DNA from: Rhodanobacteraceae bacterium | GTDB lineage: Bacteria; Pseudomonadota; Gammaproteobacteria; Xanthomonadales; Rhodanobacteraceae | Length of the DNA: 64,000 bases | Assembly (NCBI GenBank): GCA_004299705.1 | Contig: SCQS01000078.1 | Coordinates: 1 to 64,000 of the forward strand | Direction: 5' to 3' | Shown: in pieces, positions 1-8,624 of the stretch | How the letters are laid out: each line of letters starts with the position of its first letter | Numbering within the stretch: the first letter of the stretch is position 1 | Made by a program: the position numbers and the translations under genes | The notes under the pieces: generated by a model | Told to the model about the DNA's origin: nothing | Database searches by the model: none | What the model saw: the letters and a program-made list of their open reading frames with translations, nothing else

Positions 1-179
1 GGGGTTACCGTACATTCCGTGCAAAAAGTGCCGTTTTGGCACTGCAATAGAATCAATGGCTTAGAAGTTATTCCGCAAAATACTTGTGGTGTAACAAGCA
101 CTTGTGGTATCCAGCGACGATTGGTCGGTCCGGAGGCGACCAGCTTCACGAACAGGGGCATCCTTTTGAAGGAGGCAAC
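1..179. other. Candidate Tn3-family terminus and transposase leader
   Basis: The window opens with GGGGTTACCG, which resembles the GGGG-led terminal inverted repeats of Tn3-family transposons. A hairpin, AGTGCC-GTTTT-GGCACT, sits at 27-43. The stretch is richer in A+T than most of the window. A good ribosome binding site, GGAGG at 171-175, precedes the transposase start at 180. I found no matching inverted terminus further right, so the other end is either outside the window or lost. The terminus call rests only on resemblance. Confidence 0.4.
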
Positions 180-3119
180 ATGTCGCACTGGAATCAGCCA
201 TATCTCGGTTTGGCGGCCTTTCCCGCCGATCTCTCGACGTTCGAACTCGACTACTTCTTTACCTTCAAGCCGGATGAGCTTGATGCACTGAAAACGCGCT
301 ACAAGCCTTTGCTGCGCATCGGTGCTGCGATCCAACTTGGCTTCCTGAAAATGACCGGGTGTCCGCTGTCGACGCTCAAGGTCATCCCGAGACAATTGCT
401 GCAACATGTCGGCACGCAGCTGGATGAGGCCGCGCCGTCGATCGCATCGCTTCGTTCGTTGTACAAGAAGCGGAAGCGCACGCTCTACGAGCATCAGGCG
501 TGGGCGGTCGAGATGCTCCACTTGAACGATCTTTCCCCGCGACAGGAGCGAATGCTTTATGCGCGGATGCGTGAAATGGCCCGAACGTCGGCGTCTTTGG
601 ATCTGCTGGTGCAGTTCGCGAAAGAATGGCTCTATGAACGGGCATTGCTCATGCCTTCGTCACGCCGGCTTCGCGATGCGGCGCGACGTGCATTGACCGG
701 TGTAGAAGACGATCTCTTCAAAGCCGTTGCGGCAGAAATTCCCCAACCCATTCGGGATCGTTGGCTGCAGGAACTTGTCGGCGAACCTTCACGAGGCGGT
801 CTTGCCACCGTGCACTGGCTCGATCAAGGGCCGAAAAGGGGAGTACGGAAAGGTTTGGGCGAAGAATTCCGCAAACTCGATTACTTGCGCGAGCTCGGTG
901 TTCCTGACTATCCGATCGACGCGATTTCCATTGAAAAGCAACGGTTCTATGCGCGTCGGTTTCGCCGCCGGCGGCCTTCGCGCTTGGTCGATCTGCGTGA
1001 TCCGAGGCGTACGCTAGAACTGGCGTCCTTCCTGCGGTGCGCGCTGACGCGCGTGACTGACGCTATCTTGCACATGACGCGGCAGCGAGCCGCTGACCTG
1101 ATGCGCGAGGCGAGAGACGAGGCGGCGCAGCAAGACGCCCGGAGTGCGTTGACCTACCGGGAAGCCATCCAGGCAATTCGTGACCTTGTTGATAACGAGG
1201 CGATGGACGCCGCGGCGGTCCGGGAGCAAATTCGAGCGGTATTGACGCAGCTCAAACCGAAGGCTTACCAGAGCAGGGCCGCCGCCACACGAGACCGATT
1301 GATGGAGAAGTCCCCTGCGATTCGCGCACTTCTGCATTCAGTGGTCACGCTGCCCATCGAAGGGACCGAAAGCGAGTCCGTGTGTGAATCCATCAACATT
1401 CTCCGCGATGTTTACGCCGAGAACGGTACGGCATTAGGCCCGGATGCCAAGCCACGCGTCAAGCGCATGTGGCGTGAACAGGTTGAAGCCTCAGACCGCG
1501 CACAAGCCCTGCGTGCCCTGGAAGCGGCCACGATGCTGGAGTTCCGCCAAGCTCTGCGCCGGGGGACGGTATGGGTCAAGGACAGTTTTGAATTCCGCGA
1601 CAGGGAAAAGATCTTCATCGACCACGAGCGTTGGCAGAAGGATCGTCACCGTCATTACCTGCGCTTGAGAGTTCCGGAGCGTGCGGAGGAGTTTTACCGG
1701 CCGCTCGTCGCCAACTTGGAGGCCGGGCTGGCGTCGGTTGCGGCATCGCTTGATGCAGGAAATCTGGCCGTCAGTGGCGATACGCTGCGGCTGCCACCCA
1801 TTGCACCGGAGGTGCTGCCCGAAGGGCTGGCCGCGACTCGCACACAACTATTTCGCGAAATCGGAGAAATCCAGCTGCCCGAACTGTTGCTGGAAATGGA
1901 CAGCCAAGTGCATTTCAGCCAAGCGCTGCTGGGGCGACCCGCACAGTCGGAAAGAGAGTTGCTGACATTGTACGGGGCGTGTATCGCCTTGGGGAGTGAG
2001 CTGGATGCGTCGGGGGTGGCGATGATGACGCCACCGCTCGAAGCTACGCAGATTCTCACCGCGATGCGTGGCCTCGAAGACGAGCGCGCGTTCCGGCGCG
2101 CAAACGAAGGGACGGTGGAATTCATTCGCCGCCATGGCATCACGAAATTCTGGGGCGAGGGCACGACGGCTTCCTCCGACATGATGAGTCTGGAAGCATC
2201 TCGCCACCTGTGGCGTGCCCGCGTGGATCCGCGCCGGCGAGTGCCGGCTATCGGCGTTTACCAGCACATCTTGGATCAATGGGGTGTGGTATACGACCTG
2301 CCGATTGTCCTCATGAACCGACAGGCAGGCGCGGCGATTGAGGGCGTCATTCGCCAAACGACAGCCGACATCGAACGGCTATCGGTTGATACCCATGGCT
2401 ATACCGACTTTGGCATGGGGATCGCGAAGCTACTTGGCTTTGATTTGTGTCCCCGATTGAAGAACTTGCGAGAACGCCGGCTGTATCTGCCCGCGGGCGT
2501 TGATATACCGAAGCAGCTCGAATGCGTGGTTGAGCGGGACATTTCTTTGCGCGCCATTCAAGTCGGTTGGGATGATCTGGTCCGCGTGGCGGCGTCGATC
2601 AACGATGGAACAACCAGCGCGGTTCTGGCCTTGGAGCGCTACGGTTCAGCGGCGCGGGGAGACAAAACGCTCGGTGCCGGGGCGCATTTGGGGCGCATGC
2701 TACGAACCATCTTCCTTTGCGATTACTATACCAATCCGACCTTTCGCCGTGAGCTTCACCGAATCCTCAACCACGGCGAATCACTACACGCGTTGGAGCG
2801 CGCCATTTATACCGGTCGCATGTCACCGGCACGTGGGCGCCGCCCGGAGGAGATGGTCGCTGTGTCGGGCGCACTGACATTGCTGACGAACCTCGTAATG
2901 GGTTGGACCACATGGCGCGCGCAGACGGTTGTTGATGGATGGAAATCCGAGCACCCGCGCAGGCTTGGCGACGATGCGCTGAGCGAACTGCTTGCCCACA
3001 CTGCACCGGTGCACTTTGGAAACATCAACTTCCGCGGCACATTTCGTTTTCCAATCGAGCGCTATCGTGATCGCCTGTTGATACCGTCGACTCAATCGCG
3101 ACTGAGCGTGGCGGGGTAG
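180..3119 (+). CDS. tnpA: Tn3-family transposase
   Basis: Cuts and joins the transposon ends in replicative transposition. The 979-residue length is normal for Tn3 transposases (about 950-1000). The N-terminal part has the usual DUF4158-like DNA-binding region. The catalytic DDE residues are probably D667 (in the TTASSDMM motif), D737 (in DTHGYTD) and E867 (in NHGESLHALERA), all in conserved Tn3 contexts with expected spacing. The ATG at 180 is preferred over an upstream in-frame start at 84 because GGAGG lies five bases before it and family members start at this point. No resolvase gene was seen beside it. The frame is intact, so the enzyme may be active. Confidence 0.95.
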   Translation: MSHWNQPYLGLAAFPADLSTFELDYFFTFKPDELDALKTRYKPLLRIGAAIQLGFLKMTGCPLSTLKVIPRQLLQHVGTQLDEAAPSIASLRSLYKKRKRTLYEHQAWAVEMLHLNDLSPRQERMLYARMREMARTSASLDLLVQFAKEWLYERALLMPSSRRLRDAARRALTGVEDDLFKAVAAEIPQPIRDRWLQELVGEPSRGGLATVHWLDQGPKRGVRKGLGEEFRKLDYLRELGVPDYPIDAISIEKQRFYARRFRRRRPSRLVDLRDPRRTLELASFLRCALTRVTDAILHMTRQRAADLMREARDEAAQQDARSALTYREAIQAIRDLVDNEAMDAAAVREQIRAVLTQLKPKAYQSRAAATRDRLMEKSPAIRALLHSVVTLPIEGTESESVCESINILRDVYAENGTALGPDAKPRVKRMWREQVEASDRAQALRALEAATMLEFRQALRRGTVWVKDSFEFRDREKIFIDHERWQKDRHRHYLRLRVPERAEEFYRPLVANLEAGLASVAASLDAGNLAVSGDTLRLPPIAPEVLPEGLAATRTQLFREIGEIQLPELLLEMDSQVHFSQALLGRPAQSERELLTLYGACIALGSELDASGVAMMTPPLEATQILTAMRGLEDERAFRRANEGTVEFIRRHGITKFWGEGTTASSDMMSLEASRHLWRARVDPRRRVPAIGVYQHILDQWGVVYDLPIVLMNRQAGAAIEGVIRQTTADIERLSVDTHGYTDFGMGIAKLLGFDLCPRLKNLRERRLYLPAGVDIPKQLECVVERDISLRAIQVGWDDLVRVAASINDGTTSAVLALERYGSAARGDKTLGAGAHLGRMLRTIFLCDYYTNPTFRRELHRILNHGESLHALERAIYTGRMSPARGRRPEEMVAVSGALTLLTNLVMGWTTWRAQTVVDGWKSEHPRRLGDDALSELLAHTAPVHFGNINFRGTFRFPIERYRDRLLIPSTQSRLSVAG

Positions 3120-3343
3120 GGGGCGTGAACGAATTACTCACCCAATTGTTGTCGCACTATCGTGGTAAGCAACGATCGCGAACGCCGCGCCGACGTTCTT
3201 TGAAACGGTAGCAGTGAACCGGCCAACTTCTGGCACAGCAAGTGGCAATCCGAATCCACGAGGTAGTAACGCACGCGATATCGAAACGCAAGTTCGGAAC
3301 GGTCACCCGCAACGTCAGAATGCCTCGCGGTCCACAATAGGCG

Positions 3344-3568
3344 TCAAATTGCCGCATCCAGCATGAGATCGGCAATCTTGCAACCAAGGCCGTTCGCCAC
3401 GCGCTCGACCGTGGTAAGCGTCAGGTTCCGTTCCCCGCGTTCGATCGACGAGTAGTACGCGCGGTGCATACCGATCGCATCGGCAAACGATTCCTGGCTG
3501 TACTCTGAGGCGAGGCGTCGGCGCCGAATGGCCACACCGAGTTTGGCTTGCAGGGTCACCTTGTTCAT
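3344..3568 (-). CDS. XRE-family HTH regulator, small
   Basis: A 74-residue DNA-binding protein consisting of little more than one Cro/C1-type helix-turn-helix. The N-terminal half holds the basic helix (RRRRLASEYSQESFADAIG), followed by the recognition region and the typical SSIERGERNLTLTTVERVANGLG pattern. It resembles controller proteins and small antitoxin-like regulators. The start at 3568 is chosen over an upstream ATG at 3592 because the domain begins there. It lies convergent to the transposase and divergent from the hypothetical gene at 3647, so the 79-base gap between them may carry its operator. No toxin or restriction gene was recognised nearby. Confidence 0.8.
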   Translation of the reverse strand: MNKVTLQAKLGVAIRRRRLASEYSQESFADAIGMHRAYYSSIERGERNLTLTTVERVANGLGCKIADLMLDAAI

Positions 3569-3646
3569 GTGGCGACCGTACGCAGCCGCCACTTTTACAG
3601 CTACGCCCTTAGATGTAGTCTATATATATGGGTAAATGGCGACGGA

Positions 3647-4012
3647 ATGATGGGTCTGCGCTTGGTCTATGACGATCTGGATTTATCGCTGGATCTGCCC
3701 GGCGTGCCCGCCGTCGCGGAGGCGATCGGAATGCAAATCGAGCGCTGCTTGGTCCCAGGGGGCGCCTCCGGCTTCGCATGGCGTCTGATCGGTGAACTCA
3801 CCAACATGTTGGACGCCGACCTCCAACCTCCAAGTCCGCAACAAATGACGATTGCGACCTTGATAGCCAAAACCCTCAATGTTTCGCTGCCGGGAGAGGC
3901 GCTGCGGTATCGAGGCTGCATGACCGAATTCCTGGACCGTTACCAGCCTCTGCTGGACGCTCGATACCCATCCATGCGAGGGTTCATCGGGTCAAAACGA
4001 CCGGGACAATGA
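3647..4012 (+). CDS. Hypothetical protein, probable transposon cargo
   Basis: I do not recognise this 121-residue protein. It is mildly acidic, has no signal peptide or membrane segment, and is predicted mostly helical. The reading frame extends upstream to 3548, but the tandem ATG codons at 3647/3650 fit better because the extension overlaps the XRE start region. Its stop overlaps the start of the SseB-family gene (ATGA), so the two are probably translated together. It is divergent from the XRE regulator, which may control it. Confidence 0.6.
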   Translation: MMGLRLVYDDLDLSLDLPGVPAVAEAIGMQIERCLVPGGASGFAWRLIGELTNMLDADLQPPSPQQMTIATLIAKTLNVSLPGEALRYRGCMTEFLDRYQPLLDARYPSMRGFIGSKRPGQ

Positions 4013-4818
4013 GCCGAAAGTGCGAAGAAGAGTCTGATTTAGGGGCCCCGAGGAGTTCGATCATGGCTTCATCCGCGGAGCTCGACGACCTGATGGAGCA
4101 ATCCATTCGAGACTTTCGCAGAGAGCCTGCGTTCTTTCGGGCACTGCTCGACGCCACGGTATATGCACACGCTCCACCCAGCGACCAATCGGAGCGATTG
4201 CGCCTAGTGATGTTCAAAAGCCCGGATGATGGCCAGCTCGTGGTCCCGGTGTTCACGGACGAAGGCAAGGCCGAATTCGCAGCGCGCGGGAATGTGCGCA
4301 TCGTCTCGATGACAGGTCGAACCTTGTTCGATGTAACCCGGGGCGCGGTTGTGATGATCAACCCAAACGATGCGCGATGCACACTGTACCCGGAAGAAAT
4401 TTCCGAACTACTTGCCAGCGGTACCATCGCACCGATCCAGAAGAGTCAATTCCAGGCAAACGAGACCCGCTGCTACAAGTTGGACCAGGTGCCGCGGCTG
4501 CTGGCGAAAGCTCTGAAAAAGACGCTCCCTGGAATCCGAACAGTCGAGGTGGCCTATGTCGCTGGTCTGAAATGGCAACGGCCAGATCATCCAGACAGCC
4601 TACTGATCGCACTCGGCGGCAATGCCGATAAAGCGGAACAGGAAGTTCGAGCGACCGCCACGGCGCTACATCTTGCGGTTGAACAACTCGATAGACCGGT
4701 GGATATGGTCCATTTCGACATGAGTCAAGCTCAACCGGAATGGATCCGTCGCCTTGGGCTTAAACCGGTTTATCGGCGACGCCTCGGGCAGCCGATGTCT
4801 GTCTCCAAGTACAACTGA
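4009..4818 (+). CDS. SseB-family protein
   Basis: A two-domain SseB-like protein: the N-terminal SseB domain covers roughly residues 25-140 (LDATVYAHAPPS, FKSPDDGQLVVPVFTDE, NPNDARCTLYPEEI) and the C-terminal SseB domain roughly 150-255. SseB proteins are named after enhanced serine sensitivity in E. coli; their biochemical role is not settled. Length is normal. The ATG at 4009 overlaps the preceding stop. An internal ATG at 4063, preceded by GAGGAG, is an alternative that would remove 18 poorly conserved residues. The gene sits directly downstream of the transposase region and looks like cargo in a two-gene unit. Confidence 0.8.
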   Translation: MSRKCEEESDLGAPRSSIMASSAELDDLMEQSIRDFRREPAFFRALLDATVYAHAPPSDQSERLRLVMFKSPDDGQLVVPVFTDEGKAEFAARGNVRIVSMTGRTLFDVTRGAVVMINPNDARCTLYPEEISELLASGTIAPIQKSQFQANETRCYKLDQVPRLLAKALKKTLPGIRTVEVAYVAGLKWQRPDHPDSLLIALGGNADKAEQEVRATATALHLAVEQLDRPVDMVHFDMSQAQPEWIRRLGLKPVYRRRLGQPMSVSKYN

Positions 4819-4841
4819 AGCCTAGCGTGATCAGACATCGT

Positions 4842-4863
4842 TCACGAGTTCAACATCTCGTGA
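4842..4863. terminator. Weak hairpin downstream of the SseB gene
   Basis: A perfect 7-base stem (TCACGAG / CTCGTGA) with an 8-base loop lies 24 bases after the SseB-family stop. There is no run of T after it, so it is at best a weak or factor-assisted terminator. Confidence 0.25.
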
Positions 4864-4904
4864 TCCGTACACCGGACGGTGTGCCCACTGGCTTGTCGCG
4901 CTTC

Positions 4905-4935
4905 TGAATCCTTTTGCCCCTTCAACGCCTCTATG
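4905..4935 (+). promoter_or_regulatory. Putative ECF sigma promoter, copy A (bufferin operon)
   Basis: TGAATCCTTTT begins at 4905 and CGCCTCTATG at 4926, 21 bases from start to start. The same pair with identical spacing occurs at 10590 and 17507. The layout fits a -35/-10 pair of an extracytoplasmic-function sigma factor, with the bufA start 42 bases after the -10-like element. The leader carries a 6-base hairpin (GGGACC/GGTCCC, 4943-4959) just before the ribosome binding site. Confidence 0.7.
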
Positions 4936-4976
4936 GGGTACAGGGACCATCCCGGTCCCATCCACGGAGACGTTTC

Positions 4977-5309
4977 ATGAACAGCAACCAACTTCTCAAG
5001 ACCAGCCTTGCCTGCGCGCTCACGCTCGGCTTTGCCTCGCTCGCGTCCACCGCCATGGCCCAAGACATGGGGCACATGAAAATGACGCCCGCCATGATGA
5101 AGATGCAGCAGCAGAAGACCATGGCGATGATGAAGAAGATGCACTACGCCTCCTGCTACGGCGTCAACGCCGCGTACAAGAATGACTGCCAGTCGCCGGG
5201 GCATTCCTGTGCCGGACAGGACAGCAAGGCGCGTGATCCCAGTGCCTTCGTCGCGATGCCGGCCGGGCTGTGCACCAAGATCGACGGCGGCAGCCTGACC
5301 AAGGCTTGA
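4977..5309 (+). CDS. bufA: Bufferin precursor (DUF2282), exported copper-binding RiPP
   Basis: A 110-residue precursor of the BufA1/DUF2282 family. In the known system these are ribosomal peptides whose cysteines are modified by an MNIO enzyme and which bind copper in the periplasm. Residues 1-28 form a signal peptide ending in AMA. The core has four cysteines, C60, C71, C78 and C99, in the family spacing (CYGVNAAYKNDC, GHSC, AGLC). Between signal and core lies a Met/His-rich stretch (residues 31-57, ten Met and two His), itself a likely copper ligand. ATG 4977 follows GGAGA. bufB starts 10 bases downstream. The promoter is the ECF-like copy A. Confidence 0.9.
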   Translation: MNSNQLLKTSLACALTLGFASLASTAMAQDMGHMKMTPAMMKMQQQKTMAMMKKMHYASCYGVNAAYKNDCQSPGHSCAGQDSKARDPSAFVAMPAGLCTKIDGGSLTKA

Positions 5310-5319
5310 GCGTGTTGCT

Positions 5320-6186
5320 GTGACGGATGTCATCGCCACGGGTGCGGGTCCGATGCCGGTTGCGGCCGGCATCGGGCTGCGCGCACCGCACGTCGCGCGG
5401 GTGCTCGCCGAGCGTCCGCGCATCGCGTGGCTGGAGACCCACAGCGAGAACCTGTTCGCCACAGGCGGCCCGTTCCGTGACGCGATGGATGGCATTCGCC
5501 CTGACTATCCCTTGAGCCTGCACGGGGTCGGGTTGTCGCTGGGTTCGGCGGACGCACTGGACACCGCGCACTTGCGGCGTTTGCGTGAAGTGGTCGATCG
5601 CTACCAGCCGGAGCTGGTATCCGAACACCTCTGCTGGGGCGCGCTCGGCGGCCGCCACAGCAATGATCTGTTGCCACTGCCGTTCACCGAAGAGGCGCTG
5701 CAACTCGTGGTTTCGCGGATCGAGCAGGTGCAGGATGCGCTGGGAAGGCAAATCCTGGTCGAGAACATTTCGACGTACTTGCGTTTCGAGGGCAGCGATT
5801 ACACCGAATGGGACTTCGTCGCCGAAAGCGTGCAGCGCAGCGGTTGCGGACTCTTGTGCGATGTCAACAACATATACGTCAACAGCATCAATCACGGTTT
5901 CGACCCACAGGTGTACCTGCGCGCCATGCCGCGTGCGGCGGTGCAGGAAATTCACCTGGCTGGCTTTACCCGCAAGGACAACCTGCCGGTACCGTTGTTG
6001 ATCGATTCGCACAGCCGGCGCGTGGATGCGGCCGTCTGGAAGCTGTACGCCGAGGCGATCGACCTGTTTGGGCCGGTGCCGACCCTGATCGAATGGGATC
6101 AGGACATCCCCAAGCTCGAAGTGCTGCTAGACGAAGCGGCCCACGCAGGGGAGGTGCTTGATGCACGCCGCGCCCTCGCTGCTTGA
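5320..6186 (+). CDS. bufB: BufB, multinuclear non-heme iron oxidative enzyme (MNIO, DUF692)
   Basis: Family knowledge: MNIO enzymes oxidise cysteines of partner precursors to heterocycles; here the partner is BufA. The protein has 288 residues, the normal size for the TIM-barrel DUF692 family. Expected metal ligands are visible: H68 (LHGVG), H103 (SEHLCWG), E149 (LVENIS), D181 and N184 (CDVNNIYVN), H212 (EIHLAGF), D229/H231 (IDSHSRRVD) and E258 (LIEWD). It starts with GTG at 5320, ten bases after bufA, and overlaps bufC by 26 bases. Acts in the cytoplasm before export of BufA. Confidence 0.93.
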   Translation: MTDVIATGAGPMPVAAGIGLRAPHVARVLAERPRIAWLETHSENLFATGGPFRDAMDGIRPDYPLSLHGVGLSLGSADALDTAHLRRLREVVDRYQPELVSEHLCWGALGGRHSNDLLPLPFTEEALQLVVSRIEQVQDALGRQILVENISTYLRFEGSDYTEWDFVAESVQRSGCGLLCDVNNIYVNSINHGFDPQVYLRAMPRAAVQEIHLAGFTRKDNLPVPLLIDSHSRRVDAAVWKLYAEAIDLFGPVPTLIEWDQDIPKLEVLLDEAAHAGEVLDARRALAA

Positions 6187-6961
6187 ATGCCAGCGGCGCT
6201 TCATGGCCGCGCTGTACGCGCCGGAAGAACCCGGACAGGTCGAAGCGATCGTGGGCAACGGCTTGGAACCCGCCGCGCGCCTGCGCATCTACCGCCACAG
6301 TTGCGAGGCGATCCATACCGGCGCGCTGCGCACCACGTACCCCGCGGTGCTGGCACTGGTGGGCGAAGCTTTCTTCGACCAGTGCGCAAGCGGCTACCGG
6401 CGAGTGCACGCGTCGCCTTCGGGCAACCTGCAGGCCTTCGGCGGACACTTCGCCGACTATTTGGAAACGCTGCCGGAACTGCGCACGCTGCCGTACCTTC
6501 CCGATGTCGCGCGGCTCGAATGGCTGCGCCAGCAGGCCATCCTCGCGGGGGATGCAGAGGCGCTTCCTAATGCTGTATTCGAACGTGCACTGGCGGTTTC
6601 GGAAAGCACCTTCATGCTGCACCCGAGCGTGCAGCGCCTTGCCAGCCCGCACGCGATATTGACGATCTTCCAGTATGCGATGGCGCCTGGCGAGGAGGGC
6701 CTCCAGCTGCCCGACACCGGCGAGAACGTGCTGCTGTGGCGCGAGGACGGCGAGGTCGCAATGACCACGCTGGACGCGGCGAGCTTCGCCTGCATCGAGA
6801 CGATTGCGCACGGGCACACGCTCGCGGTCGCCAACGCCGCCGCATGCGCGATCGATCCCGCGTTCGATCTGCGCGCCTGCATCGGCAGCCTCGTGCAACG
6901 CGGACTGATTGTCCGCCCGACTTCAAGCCCCGGGACCAAGGAGTCCAAACCATGTCAATGA
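6161..6961 (+). CDS. bufC: BufC, DUF2063 partner of the MNIO enzyme
   Basis: DUF2063 proteins bind the BufA leader and present the precursor to BufB. This one has 266 residues, with the N-terminal DUF2063 domain in about residues 1-100 (LECQRRFMAALYAPE, RIYRHSCEAIHTGALRTTYPAVLALVGE) and a winged-helix-like C-terminal half. ATG 6161 is chosen over the adjacent upstream TTG because GGGGAG precedes it at normal spacing. The start lies inside the end of bufB and its stop lies inside the start of the DoxX gene, so the operon is tightly coupled. Confidence 0.88.
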   Translation: MHAAPSLLECQRRFMAALYAPEEPGQVEAIVGNGLEPAARLRIYRHSCEAIHTGALRTTYPAVLALVGEAFFDQCASGYRRVHASPSGNLQAFGGHFADYLETLPELRTLPYLPDVARLEWLRQQAILAGDAEALPNAVFERALAVSESTFMLHPSVQRLASPHAILTIFQYAMAPGEEGLQLPDTGENVLLWREDGEVAMTTLDAASFACIETIAHGHTLAVANAAACAIDPAFDLRACIGSLVQRGLIVRPTSSPGTKESKPCQ

Positions 6962-7473
6962 TCCAGTGCGTGGATACCTGTTACCGCCGCACCGCTGACT
7001 GGCTGCAGGCCTGGCTCGGTCCGTTGACACTCCTGTTCATGCGGATTTGGGTTGCGCTGGCGTTCTGGCACGCTGGTGTCGTCAAGTTCGAAGACCCGAT
7101 GGGCACGCAACTCCTGTTCAACGTGATGTACCACGTGCCGCTGTTGCCGCCGGATTTTGCGGCGGTGCTCGGCACCTGGATCGAGCTGATCGTGCCGTGG
7201 TTCATTGCGTTCGGCCTCCTGGGTCGGCCGTTCGCCGTGTTCCTGTTCATCTACAACATCATCGCGTTCTCGTCGTTCCCCGGCCTGTGGCCGCACGGTT
7301 TCTGGCACGGCCTCTTCGGCACCACCGACTTCGCCGACCACAAGATCTGGGGCTTGATGCTGATGGCGGTGATCGCGTGGGGGTCAGGCAAGCTTTCCCT
7401 GGACACTCTGTTCGAATTCGTGTGGCGGCGCTGGCGCGGAAGCAACGTACGCAACGCGGGAAATCCGGCTTGA
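6952..7473 (+). CDS. DoxX-family membrane protein
   Basis: A 173-residue inner-membrane protein with about four membrane segments (around residues 24-44, 58-78, 84-105 and 132-150). DoxX proteins are often the last gene of buf operons and of related MNIO clusters; they are thought to serve redox or thiol functions in the membrane, without a settled reaction. The ATG at 6952 overlaps the bufC stop by ten bases and follows AAGGAG. The reading frame extends far upstream inside bufC, but that part is an overlap artefact. Confidence 0.85.
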   Translation: MSMIQCVDTCYRRTADWLQAWLGPLTLLFMRIWVALAFWHAGVVKFEDPMGTQLLFNVMYHVPLLPPDFAAVLGTWIELIVPWFIAFGLLGRPFAVFLFIYNIIAFSSFPGLWPHGFWHGLFGTTDFADHKIWGLMLMAVIAWGSGKLSLDTLFEFVWRRWRGSNVRNAGNPA

Positions 7474-7520
7474 GCGACCCCGCCCAAATCGGCAAAAACA
7501 GCAATTGAGGCAACAACATC

Positions 7521-8087
7521 ATGCAAGGCACAACCCCCACCTTTCATGCCTGCACACCCGAGGATGCACCGGATGCCGCACGGCCCTCGCTCGCAAACAT
7601 CCGCAAGCAATACGGTTTCATCCCGGAGTTCTACGCGTACCTGGCGGAATCACCGGCCGCACTGCAGGCCTATCAGGATTTGTCCGCGCGTTTGCGGCAG
7701 ACCACCTTCACCCCGCCCGAGCAGCAAGCATTGCTGCTGGCGATCAGCGTGACGAACGGCTGCGAGTTCTGCGTGGCCGCGCATTCAATGGCTGCACGAC
7801 GCGCCAAGGCGCCGGATGCAGTAGTGGATGCCTTGCGGGCACTGCGGCCGGTGGAGGACACGCATTACGCCGCCCTCACCGCTTTCGCGCAGGCCGTGGT
7901 GCGCGAACGCGGCTGGGTGCGGGGTGCGCCGCTGCAGGCCTTTTTCGACCACGGATTCACGCCCCGCCAGGCGATCGAGGTCGTACTGGCCGTCGCCATG
8001 AAGACGCTCAGCAACTACGTGAACCATTTGACCGGCGCCAAGACCAACCCGGAGCTCGCGGCCGAAAGTTGGCAACGACCGCACTGA
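7521..8087 (+). CDS. CMD-family (AhpD-like) peroxidase-related protein
   Basis: A 188-residue carboxymuconolactone decarboxylase-family protein with the redox motif C81-EF-C84-VAAH88 typical of AhpD-like alkylhydroperoxidases. The C-terminal helix NYVNHLTGAKTN is shared with a paralogue at 30229-30786. The role is probably peroxide or thiol redox defence; the actual substrate is unknown. It begins 47 bases after the DoxX stop on the same strand and could be the last well-defined gene of the ECF-driven buf operon. Confidence 0.85.
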   Translation: MQGTTPTFHACTPEDAPDAARPSLANIRKQYGFIPEFYAYLAESPAALQAYQDLSARLRQTTFTPPEQQALLLAISVTNGCEFCVAAHSMAARRAKAPDAVVDALRALRPVEDTHYAALTAFAQAVVRERGWVRGAPLQAFFDHGFTPRQAIEVVLAVAMKTLSNYVNHLTGAKTNPELAAESWQRPH

Positions 8088-8136
8088 GCGCGGCCCGTGT
8101 GCCACAAACGGTGTTGACGGAACAGGACACGCAGCG

Positions 8137-8496
8137 TTGAGCAAGCACTATCTGCGAATCCGGCACCAACCGACCGGCGCGGTCATTGCAGCCGGCCCGT
8201 TGGGTTGGGGTATCACGCCGTTCGAAGGCAATTACTACATCAGTCGTCGATACCTGCGCGACGGCCACTTCCGCATCGACTACATCCCGGGGCTGTGCGT
8301 CTACAAGGGCTTGTATGTCGGGATGAACTACGTGGCTCCGGACCAGAGTGTCGCCAAGCGCCTGGGCTGGCTGTACTGGCTGTCGAATCCCCTGTTTCCT
8401 TTCACCATGTTTCGCGTGGCCGTACCGGGTGATCATCCCTTGCTCCGGATCGAATCCATGGAAGCCTCCGAGATGCTCGAGCGCAGTCGGCAGTAG
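8137..8496 (+). CDS. Conserved hypothetical protein, TTG start
   Basis: A 119-residue protein I cannot assign to a family. It is rich in aromatic and glycine residues (GPLGWGITPFEGNYYISRRYLRDG and GWLYWLSNPLFPF), with no signal peptide and no clear membrane segment, although the second of these is hydrophobic. The only plausible start is TTG at 8137, since the next Met lies far inside. The strong, regular protein pattern and the position 49 bases after the CMD gene on the same strand support it as real. Confidence 0.6.
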   Translation: MSKHYLRIRHQPTGAVIAAGPLGWGITPFEGNYYISRRYLRDGHFRIDYIPGLCVYKGLYVGMNYVAPDQSVAKRLGWLYWLSNPLFPFTMFRVAVPGDHPLLRIESMEASEMLERSRQ

Positions 8497-8624
8497 CTGC
8501 CGCACCCGCGATATCCGGTAGCGCTCGCGTTCTCATTGACGCTGCATCGTTGCCAACGAACCCCGAGCCCGACGGGTATCCTCTGCTGTCGGCTCACCAG
8601 TCAAGCTGGATGTTGAGAGCACAG

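Noticed and set aside
3125..3343. Short plus- and minus-strand ORFs between the transposase and the XRE gene
   Set aside because: None has a ribosome binding site or recognisable sequence.
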